A stretch of DNA of 6,414 nucleotides from DASXRU01 sp039933315. GTDB lineage: Bacteria; Acidobacteriota; Blastocatellia; Pyrinomonadales; Pyrinomonadaceae. The position numbers were made by a program, and so were the translations under genes. Below the pieces are notes generated by a model. That model did no database searches and was not told where the DNA came from. It saw only the letters and a program-made list of their open reading frames with translations. Below, in pieces: positions 1-5,500 of this stretch. The stretch covers positions 1 to 6,414 of the forward strand of contig JBDTOI010000220.1 in assembly GCA_039933315.1 (NCBI GenBank), given 5' to 3'. How positions within the stretch are numbered: the stretch's first letter is position 1; each line of letters begins with the position of its first letter.

Positions 1-977
1 ATGGCGTTGTCCACCAGGTTCGTCAGCATCTGCTCAAGCCGCCGCGCGTCGGCATAGACGATCGTCTCGCGTTCGACGGCGTTGGTGATCTCAATGCTGC
101 CGGCCGCGGCCTTTCCCGCGAGCAAGGAAATCACATCATTCACGATCGGGCGCAGCTTGACGTGATTTGGCGTTACCGGCACGTTGCCGGCTTCGATAGC
201 GCTTAGCTCGAGGATGTCATCGATGAGTCCATGCATCCGCGCAGCGTTGCGGCGAACAATCGAGAGGAAGCGCAGACTGTTCTCCTTATCCTCGATAGCG
301 CCGGTCTCCAGCGTTTCGACAAAGGCCAGAATGGCGGTCAGCGGCGTGCGCAACTCGTGCGAAACATTGGAAAGAAACTCCTGCCGCACATGCTCCAATC
401 GCTCGATGCGAGTGATATCGATAAATACACCCAGGGCGCCCTGCGGGCCTGCCGCATTACCGTTGAGGCTTCCCAGAGGCACCACGCGAAGATCGAAAAC
501 CATCCGCTCGGGCCCATGCGTTTCCACCCTGACCCCGCTGCGCTCGAACCCTTTTAGCGCGTCGAGGAAAGCGCTGTAGATTGCTGGATTGCGTGTAATT
601 TCTGTGAGGCTCTGGGCTTCGAGCTTTCCCTGTGAACGATTGAATAGTCTGTGGGCGGCGGGGTTGGAAGCAACGACGCGCATGTTCCGGTCAACCACCA
701 GCAAGCCCTCGCGCATTCCGCTCATCGTCGCCGCGAACAATTCGCCCAGTGCAAAGGTTTCCCTTGCAGAAATTTCGTCTGTTTCATCCGTGCGCGAAAC
801 GATAGCATCACGGGTTTGACCAGGCGTTTTGCCGAGCGCCGTCCTGAGGAGCAAAACTAGCCCGACCGCAGTCAGGAAGGAGGCCACAACGGCTCGGACT
901 GTGAACGAAGGGATCAGTAGAAAGACAGCACTGGAGATGGCCGAGGCGCCGATTAGAACGATGTAACGCTGGGGCAT
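1..977 (-). CDS. phoR: Phosphate-regulon sensor histidine kinase PhoR, 3' end cut off by window edge
   Basis: Membrane-bound sensor kinase that phosphorylates PhoB when phosphate is limiting and dephosphorylates it when phosphate is plentiful. Reading the minus strand from ATG 977-975 gives 325 residues and two bases of the next codon, with no stop. Two hydrophobic segments (about residues 5-24 and 27-45) form a short hairpin anchor with almost no periplasmic part, as in PhoR rather than in ligand-sensing kinases. A PAS-like domain follows (about 75-190, with EGLLVVD and ASNPAAHRLF). The HisKA motif SHELRTPLTAI carries the phospho-accepting His207. The N box NLVDNA (320-325) begins the ATPase domain; the later G boxes lie outside the window. 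The start is the first possible one, because an in-frame TAG immediately precedes the ATG. A weak AGG lies 8 nt upstream. It follows phoB after a 150-bp gap filled by an inverted repeat. The phoR assignment rests on domain order plus its place next to phoB, phoU and pst. Confidence 0.93.
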   Translation of the reverse strand, partial: MPQRYIVLIGASAISSAVFLLIPSFTVRAVVASFLTAVGLVLLLRTALGKTPGQTRDAIVSRTDETDEISARETFALGELFAATMSGMREGLLVVDRNMRVVASNPAAHRLFNRSQGKLEAQSLTEITRNPAIYSAFLDALKGFERSGVRVETHGPERMVFDLRVVPLGSLNGNAAGPQGALGVFIDITRIERLEHVRQEFLSNVSHELRTPLTAILAFVETLETGAIEDKENSLRFLSIVRRNAARMHGLIDDILELSAIEAGNVPVTPNHVKLRPIVNDVISLLAGKAAAGSIEITNAVERETIVYADARRLEQMLTNLVDNA

Positions 978-1016
978 CTAGTTTGCCTACATTGGGCTTT
1001 GCACAAAAACTCTTAT

Positions 1017-1121
1017 TTCGTGTTCCTTCGTCAAGCTTAGTGTGATTTCGTGGATCGCATGGCTCCGAATCCCAGGCGCACGATCCACGAAATTACACGA
1101 AACCTCACGAAGCAACACGAA
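1017..1121. repeat. Long imperfect inverted repeat with 10-bp-periodic arms, phoB-phoR gap
   Basis: Arms 1017-1057 and 1081-1121 (41 nt each) pair without gaps at about 35 of 41 positions around a 23-nt centre (1058-1080). The innermost 18 bp (1040-1057 with 1081-1098) have one mismatch, which is a G-T pair. The right arm holds CACGAA at 1086, 1096, 1106 and 1116, exactly one per 10 bp. The left arm mirrors this with TTCGTG at 1017 and 1047 and degenerate copies at 1027 and 1037. The element fills most of the gap between the phoB stop and the phoR start. No U-run follows on the coding strand, so it is not a standard intrinsic terminator. It resembles dispersed palindromic (MITE or REP-like) intergenic repeats. 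A protein-binding array is the alternative, given the helical phasing. Confidence 0.85.
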
Positions 1122-1127
1122 CCAATG

Positions 1128-1823
1128 CTAGACCGTTCGGCCGCAACCCACGAAACGGTAGCCCACTCCGACTACAGTTTCAATGCAATCGCCACATTGG
1201 TCCAGCTTCTGCCGCAGGCGCCGGATGTGCACGTCGAGCGTGCGGGCATCACCATAGTAGCTGTAGCCCCAGACACTATCCAAAAGCTGCTGCCGCGTGA
1301 TCACCCGGTCGGTACTCCTCGCCAGGGTCGACAAAAGAGTGAACTCTTTATTGGTGAGCTTCACTTTATTGCCCTTGCAGATCACCCTGATATCGTCGAA
1401 ATCAATGAGGAGATTATCGTCCTCGTAGGTCTTGCTCGCGTGCTCGTCGGAGCGTCGCATGACGGCGCGCACGCGGGCCAATAACTCACGCACGGAAAAA
1501 GGCTTTGTGATGTAATCGTCCGCCCCCAGATCCAGACCGGCAACCCGATCAGATTCAGAAACTTTCGCGGTCAACATAATGATCGGCGTTCGCCGCGTCG
1601 CCGGCTCGCGTCTGAGGCGCCGGCATAATTCGGTGCCGCTCATTCCGGGTAACATAAGATCCAGAATGATCAGCGCCGGCGGGTTGCGATCGCTAAGTGC
1701 CTCAGTCAGACCTGCCTCGCCGGTGGCGGCGGTCACGACCGACAGTCCTTCACGCTCGAGGTTGTACTTCAGACTCTCGGAGATGTCCGGGTCATCCTCA
1801 ATGATTAGGACCGGTCGTTGCAT
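1128..1823 (-). CDS. phoB: Phosphate-regulon response regulator PhoB (OmpR/PhoB family)
   Basis: DNA-binding response regulator that activates Pho-regulon promoters after phosphorylation by PhoR. It is 231 residues, the usual family length. The receiver domain (about 4-118) has the acidic pair D10/D11, phospho-acceptor D55 in LIILDLMLPG, T85 and K107 in ITKPF, so all catalytic positions are intact. The winged-helix domain (about 135-227) shows KLTNKEFTLL, the recognition-helix region ARTLDVHIRRLRQKL and the terminal hairpin VVGVGYRFVG. The start is ATG 1823-1821; MQRPVLIIEDD begins right at the first receiver strand, so no upstream extension is needed. No Shine-Dalgarno sequence is visible, because an inverted repeat ends 5 bp before the ATG. 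It lies 72 bp after phoU. It could be called a generic OmpR-family regulator on sequence alone; the pst-phoU-phoR context makes PhoB the sensible name. Confidence 0.94.
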   Translation of the reverse strand: MQRPVLIIEDDPDISESLKYNLEREGLSVVTAATGEAGLTEALSDRNPPALIILDLMLPGMSGTELCRRLRREPATRRTPIIMLTAKVSESDRVAGLDLGADDYITKPFSVRELLARVRAVMRRSDEHASKTYEDDNLLIDFDDIRVICKGNKVKLTNKEFTLLSTLARSTDRVITRQQLLDSVWGYSYYGDARTLDVHIRRLRQKLDQCGDCIETVVGVGYRFVGCGRTV

Positions 1824-1828
1824 AAGTT

Positions 1829-1895
1829 GTAGGACAGGCAGCCTTGCCTGTCATATCGAATAATAGAGAGGGACAGGCAAGGCTGCCTGTCCTAC
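1829..1895. repeat. Perfect 24-bp inverted repeat with self-palindromic arms, phoU-phoB gap
   Basis: Arms 1829-1852 and 1872-1895 are exact reverse complements over 24 bp, around a 19-nt loop. Each arm is itself a hairpin: GACAGGCA, loop GCCT, TGCCTGTC (1833-1852), and the same in the second arm. The RNA could therefore fold either as two 8-bp hairpins or as one 24-bp stem. The element abuts the phoU stop codon (TGA at 1898-1896) and ends 5 bp before the phoB ATG, so it forms nearly the whole phoB leader. No U-run follows it in the direction of transcription. The form is that of a REP/BIME-like dispersed repeat. An attenuator or mRNA-stabilising role is possible but not shown. Confidence 0.92.
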
Positions 1896-2558
1896 TCACT
1901 TCGTATGTTTTATGAAGGCTGCCTGGGCCATGTAAACGGTCAGCTCGCAGATATCCGTAACGTAGTCGCCAATGCGTTCGATGTGCTTAGCCACCAGCAG
2001 CAGCCGTGCGTCGCGGGTGGCAGTGCCGGGTTCGCTGACCATCAGTTCAATGAGGCTGTGAAAGATGTGATTGTAAAGCTCGTTGATTTCACTATCGCGT
2101 TTGATAATTTCGCGCGCCGCCAACGGATCGTTGGAGGTGAAAGCATCCAGGGCCGCGCGCAACATCGACCCGGCATGGTCCGCCATCCGCTTCAGATCGA
2201 ACATTGACTTCAACTCCGGCTCATTGTTCAGATCCAGGGCCGCGCGCGCGATATTGCAGGCGTGGTCGGCAATCCGCTCGAGTACCGGGGCCATCTTGGC
2301 TACCGAGATCACGAAACGCAGATCGCGGGCGGCCGGCTGCCGCAGGGCAATAATATCGATGCACTGGCGGTCAATCTCCACTTCCAGTTGATCCACCTTG
2401 TCATCGTTCCGGAGTACCTGCTCCGCCACTTCGCTGTCGCGTTGGGTCAGCGCCAATACCGCCTGCTCGAGTGCGGCTTCCGCCTCGCCGCCCAACAGCA
2501 AGACCCGGTCGCGCAAGGAGTCTAGTTCATCATCAAGATGTCGATGTTGTTGGCTCAT
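1896..2558 (-). CDS. phoU: Phosphate signalling complex protein PhoU
   Basis: Cytoplasmic negative regulator that links the Pst transporter to PhoR, so that PhoB stays inactive when phosphate is sufficient. The 220 residues form two PhoU repeats of helical-bundle type. Each carries the metal-binding ExxxDxxxN-type motif: ERIADHACN (E94, D98, N102) in the first repeat and ERIGDYVTD (E194, D198, D202) in the second. In the second motif the common His after Asp is Tyr199 and the final Asn is Asp202; Asp can still bind a metal. Length and the N-terminal LDDELDSLRDRVLLLGGEAEAAL helix are typical of the family. The start is ATG 2558-2556; no clear ribosome-binding site is visible. It sits 144 bp after pstB and 72 bp before phoB, with both gaps occupied by inverted repeats. 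Confidence 0.95.
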   Translation of the reverse strand: MSQQHRHLDDELDSLRDRVLLLGGEAEAALEQAVLALTQRDSEVAEQVLRNDDKVDQLEVEIDRQCIDIIALRQPAARDLRFVISVAKMAPVLERIADHACNIARAALDLNNEPELKSMFDLKRMADHAGSMLRAALDAFTSNDPLAAREIIKRDSEINELYNHIFHSLIELMVSEPGTATRDARLLLVAKHIERIGDYVTDICELTVYMAQAAFIKHTK

Positions 2559-2585
2559 TTGTTTTTGAAACTATTAAGGGCAGTC

Positions 2586-2692
2586 CACAGATCTCGCAGA
2601 TCCCACCGATTAACTCTGGATATGGAAATGTTTTCGACCGCTTCGAAGTCGGCTTTTCTTCTGGGGAATCTGCGTAATCGGTGTAATCTGCG
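2586..2692. repeat. Inverted repeat with 9-bp-periodic arms, pstB-phoU gap
   Basis: Left arm 2595-2612 pairs with right arm 2675-2692 at 16 of 18 positions, around a 62-nt spacer. The right arm reads as tandem 9-mers: gaatctgcg (2666-2674), taatcggtg (2675-2683), taatctgcg (2684-2692). The left side mirrors this with cacagatct (2586-2594), cgcagatcc (2595-2603) and caccgatta (2604-2612). The outermost left unit has no partner on the right. The spacer contains a weak 4-bp hairpin (2635-2651) whose T-run lies on the plus strand, so it is no terminator for these genes. The element occupies most of the gap between the pstB stop and the phoU start. It is likely a dispersed intergenic repeat of a different family from those at 1017-1121 and 1829-1895. 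Confidence 0.8.
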
Positions 2693-2702
2693 GATGCCTC
2701 CA

Positions 2703-3545
2703 TCACCCAAATCTGCCCGTGATGTAATCCTCTGTTAACTTCTCATCGGGAGCGGTAAACATCTTCTCAGTGGAGCTGAATTCTATCAACTTGCCCAGGA
2801 GAAAGAAGGCCGTCGAATCCGACACTCGCGCAGCCTGCTGCATGTTGTGCGTCACGATTACAATTGTGTAGCGCTTCTTCAGCTCGACGATTAGCTCTTC
2901 GATTTTGTGCGTCGCCACCGGGTCCAGCGCCGAGGCCGGCTCGTCCATTAATATCACTTCAGGGCGAATAGCCAACGCCCGCGCAATGCAGAGGCGCTGC
3001 TGCTGCCCGCCGGAGAGACTTAAAGCCGAAGACTTTAGACGGTCTTTGACCTCCTCCCAAAGGGCGGCATCCTTCAGGGCTTGCTCGACCCTCTCTGCCA
3101 ACTCCGCTTTGTTCGAGGTCAGGCGATTGATTCGCAGTCCGTAGGCGACATTGTCAAATATCGATTTCGGAAACGGGTTCGACTTCTGAAAGACCATTCC
3201 CACTTTGCGGCGCAACTCGACCACATCCGTGCCCGGCGCGTAAATGTCGTGGCCGTCCATGGACACCTCGCCGGCCACGCGGGTCGCGGGAATCACATCG
3301 TTCATGCGATTCATGGTGCGTAGCAGAGTTGACTTGCCACAGCCCGATGGTCCAATGAAGGCCATCACAATCCGTTCGGGAATCTCCAGCGAAACATCGT
3401 GGAGTGCCTGCGCCTTGCCATAGAAGAAATCCAGGTGGCGTACAGCGATCTTTGGGGTTGCGCCTCCGGCAGAGGGGCTTTCGCCGGCCCGTTCGGGGAC
3501 CTCTATCCGGGGAGTTGTTTTCGCCATTGAGGACATCGCTGACAC
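2703..3545 (-). CDS. pstB: Phosphate ABC transporter ATP-binding protein PstB
   Basis: Cytoplasmic ATPase that powers phosphate import through PstC/PstA. The 280 residues show Walker A GPSGCGKST (65-73), the Q-loop Q120 in GMVFQKSNPFP, the ABC signature LSGGQQQR (177-184), Walker B VILMDEP (197-203) with catalytic Glu202, and the H-loop His233. The sequences NPFPKSIFDNVAYGLRI and a C-terminal EDYITGRFG are characteristic of PstB among ABC ATPases. The first 30 or so residues are a hydrophilic extension beyond the usual 250-260. The start shown is GTG 3545-3543, overlapping the pstA stop by one base (TAGTG), with AAAAGG a few bases upstream. ATG at 3536 or 3527 are shorter alternatives. Close coupling to pstA implies one transporter transcript. 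Confidence 0.96.
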   Translation of the reverse strand: MSAMSSMAKTTPRIEVPERAGESPSAGGATPKIAVRHLDFFYGKAQALHDVSLEIPERIVMAFIGPSGCGKSTLLRTMNRMNDVIPATRVAGEVSMDGHDIYAPGTDVVELRRKVGMVFQKSNPFPKSIFDNVAYGLRINRLTSNKAELAERVEQALKDAALWEEVKDRLKSSALSLSGGQQQRLCIARALAIRPEVILMDEPASALDPVATHKIEELIVELKKRYTIVIVTHNMQQAARVSDSTAFFLLGKLIEFSSTEKMFTAPDEKLTEDYITGRFG

Positions 3546-4477
3546 TAGAACCTTTTCCGCGTAAGAAATCGGACCACGATATTGATGGACAGAATCAAAG
3601 TCATTAAGACCAGGGTCGCGGCCCAGGCTTGCGCGTGCCAGTCATCGTAGGGCGAGATAGCGTAGTTATAGATTTGCACTGTCAGTGAAGCAATCGGCTG
3701 GTCCAGGTAATAACTGAAGAAGCGACTGCCGAAAGCTGTAAACAGCAGCGGCGCGGTCTCTCCCGAAACGCGCGCTATTGCCAGCATCGCGCCCGTAGCG
3801 ATACCCGAGGCCGCTGCCGGCATGACCACGCCCAGCGTCACTCTCCATTGCGGGGCCCCCAGCGCCAGCGCGCCTTCGCGCAAATTGTGCGGCACCAGCT
3901 TGATTATCTCCTCCGTCGTTCGCGCCACAATGGGAATCATGATCAAAGCGAGCGCAACTCCGCCGGCGAGCGCGGAGAAGTGTTTGAAGGGCAGCACCAC
4001 TATGGTGTAAACGAAAACGCCGGTGACAATCGAAGGAATGCCCGTCAGGGTGTCAACCAGGAAGCGAACCAGGCTGCCGAAGCGCCCGGTACCGAACTCT
4101 GCCAGATAGACCCCGACCGCAATACCCAGGGGCAGACCAATCGCTGAGGAAAGCAGCAGCAGGATCAGGGTCCCGAGGATCGCATTACCAATGCCGCCTC
4201 CCTCGCCAACCGGCTGCGAACTTTCTACCAGAAAACGCAAATTCAAAGACCCAATGCCCTGCTTGGCTATGTAAGCCAGAATGATCAGCAGGGTGCCAAC
4301 CGCCACAATCGTGCACAGCGCGGTTAGCGTCGTCATGGTTGCACTTCGGGTGCGGCGCAGCCGGTCTGACTTTCTCATAAAATTACTGTTGCCCACTCCC
4401 GCTGGCAGAGGGGCCAGGACAAAGGTGGCGAGGGAGAAAGATCCGCAAACTAAAGTTTGCGTTACATAAAGCTGCAT
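3545..4477 (-). CDS. pstA: Phosphate ABC transporter permease PstA
   Basis: Inner-membrane permease subunit that pairs with PstC to form the phosphate channel. In the 310-residue reading, about six hydrophobic segments are visible (roughly 50-71, 98-125, 146-165, 168-186, 220-237, 285-305). The ABC-permease EAA loop is EGALALGAPQW followed by GVVMPAAASGI (201-226), where PstB docks. RVSGETAPLLFTAFG (236-250) is typical of PstA. The ATG at 4477 overlaps the pstC stop by one base (TAATG). However, residues 1-33 come from a stretch with palindromes (4402-4417 and 4444-4461) and do not look like family sequence. The internal ATG at 4378-4376, giving MRKSDRLRRTRS and 277 residues, fits the family better. 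I keep the longer form because of the overlap but regard the start as open. Neither start has a good ribosome-binding site. Confidence 0.94.
   Translation of the reverse strand: MQLYVTQTLVCGSFSLATFVLAPLPAGVGNSNFMRKSDRLRRTRSATMTTLTALCTIVAVGTLLIILAYIAKQGIGSLNLRFLVESSQPVGEGGGIGNAILGTLILLLLSSAIGLPLGIAVGVYLAEFGTGRFGSLVRFLVDTLTGIPSIVTGVFVYTIVVLPFKHFSALAGGVALALIMIPIVARTTEEIIKLVPHNLREGALALGAPQWRVTLGVVMPAAASGIATGAMLAIARVSGETAPLLFTAFGSRFFSYYLDQPIASLTVQIYNYAISPYDDWHAQAWAATLVLMTLILSINIVVRFLTRKRF
4444..4461. repeat. Perfect 8-bp palindromic hairpin inside the apparent pstA 5' end
   Basis: CGCAAACT at 4444-4451 and AGTTTGCG at 4454-4461 form a perfect stem around two bases. A second imperfect palindrome, CTGGC (4402-4406) with GCCAG (4413-4417), lies nearby. 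Both fall between the pstC stop and the ATG at 4378 that matches the usual PstA start. The stretch may therefore be an intergenic repeat that happens to stay open in the pstA frame. It may also form a hairpin in the mRNA at the pstC-pstA junction. Confidence 0.6.
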
Positions 4478-5475
4478 TACGCGCCCACAACACCGCCGGT
4501 TTTGCGCGTGACATTCCAGACCAAGACTCTCGCAATGGCGTTTACCACAAATGTAACCAGGAACAGAATCAGTCCCAGTTCAACCAGAGCGCTAAGGTAT
4601 AGATCCTGTGTTGCTTCGGTGAACTCATTGGCGATAACGGAGGCTATCGTGTAAGACGAATCGAACAGCGACGCGCTGATGTGCGCGCGATTTCCAATCA
4701 CCATTGTCACGGCCATCGTCTCGCCAATCGCGCGCCCCAGGCCCAAAATTACCGCGCCGGCAATTCCCGGTGCGGCGTTCACTAAAACCACTCTCGTCGT
4801 TTCCCACTTCGTCGCGCCAAGGGCGAGGGCCGCCTCGCGCTGGGAACGCGGCACGGCTGTCAGCACATCGCGAACTACCGCCGAAATGATCGGCGTCACC
4901 ATCACGGCAAGGATGATTCCGCCGGTAAGCAGACCGATCCCCGTAATCGGTCCCTTAAAGAAGGGCAGCCAGCCAAACCATTGTTGCAGCGGCGGCTCAA
5001 CATGCACGCGCAGGAATGGGGCCAGCACGAAAATTCCCCACAGCCCGTAAACGACGGAAGGAATGGCGGCCAGCAACTCCACCAAAAAGCCGAGCGGCCG
5101 CGCCAGGCGCAGGGGGGCTTGCTCAACCAGGAAGATCGCGATGCCCAGCGAAAGCGGCACACTGATCAGAAGCGCAATCAGCGAGGAGACAACGGTGCCG
5201 TAAACGAAAGCCAGCGCTCCGAATTCACCCTTAACGGGATTCCATTCGGTGTTCGTAATGAAGGAAAGACCAAACTGGGCGATCGAGAGTTTTGACCTTG
5301 AAACGAGGGCAAAGATCATGGCGCCGACAACCAGGACCATTAGCGACGCGGCAGCTAACAGCAGGACGCGAAAGATCGCGTCGCCCGTATTCCCGGTGGG
5401 CGAAAGGCGCCGGCGCCAGGCCGGCCAGCGTCGATTTTCCCGGGGATACGTCATCCGATGATGCGTGACCAACAA
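4477..5475 (-). CDS. pstC: Phosphate ABC transporter permease PstC
   Basis: Inner-membrane permease subunit and partner of PstA in phosphate import. The 332 residues include about six hydrophobic segments (roughly 33-58, 88-117, 130-155, 180-203, 236-258, 295-318). The EAA loop EAALALGATKW followed by ITR-type residues and NAAPGI (214-238) is the ATPase docking site. FLVELLAAIPSVVYGLWG (130-147) and GLGRAIGETMAVTMVIGN (245-262) are strong PstC hallmarks. The start shown is TTG 5475-5473, 25 bp after the pstS stop. ATG 5454-5452, seven codons in (MTYPRENRRW), is an equally good choice; no ribosome-binding site settles it. The stop codon overlaps the pstA ATG by one base. The N-terminus is Arg-rich, which fits a cytoplasmic tail. 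Confidence 0.95.
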   Translation of the reverse strand: MLVTHHRMTYPRENRRWPAWRRRLSPTGNTGDAIFRVLLLAAASLMVLVVGAMIFALVSRSKLSIAQFGLSFITNTEWNPVKGEFGALAFVYGTVVSSLIALLISVPLSLGIAIFLVEQAPLRLARPLGFLVELLAAIPSVVYGLWGIFVLAPFLRVHVEPPLQQWFGWLPFFKGPITGIGLLTGGIILAVMVTPIISAVVRDVLTAVPRSQREAALALGATKWETTRVVLVNAAPGIAGAVILGLGRAIGETMAVTMVIGNRAHISASLFDSSYTIASVIANEFTEATQDLYLSALVELGLILFLVTFVVNAIARVLVWNVTRKTGGVVGA

Positions 5476-5500
5476 GCTGAAGATTGTCGGACGGTCGCCA

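Noticed and set aside
184..579. Plus-strand open frame of 131 codons, antisense to the kinase gene
   Set aside because: The minus strand here encodes the PAS and HisKA domains of PhoR; the plus-strand product is Ser/Arg-rich without family features.
1086..1121. CRISPR-like regular spacing of CACGAA
   Set aside because: The units are 6 bp with 4-bp spacers, far too short for repeats and spacers of a CRISPR array, and the pattern is mirrored in an inverted arm.
1050..1484. Plus-strand open frame of 144 codons, antisense to phoB
   Set aside because: It lies opposite a fully conserved response regulator and encodes no recognisable domain; it is a shadow of the real gene.
1848..1854. CTGTCAT on the plus strand, identical to the half-site of the enterobacterial Pho box
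   Set aside because: No second copy lies 11 bp away, and six of the seven bases belong to the perfect inverted repeat arm, so the match is likely a by-product of the repeat.
2635..2655. Possible terminator hairpin followed by T-run in the pstB-phoU gap
   Set aside because: The stem is only 4 bp and the T-run follows on the plus strand, while all genes are transcribed on the minus strand.
4679..5050. Plus-strand open frame of 123 codons, antisense to pstC
   Set aside because: It overlaps the conserved permease core on the other strand and has a Pro/Arg/Thr-rich composition typical of antisense reading.
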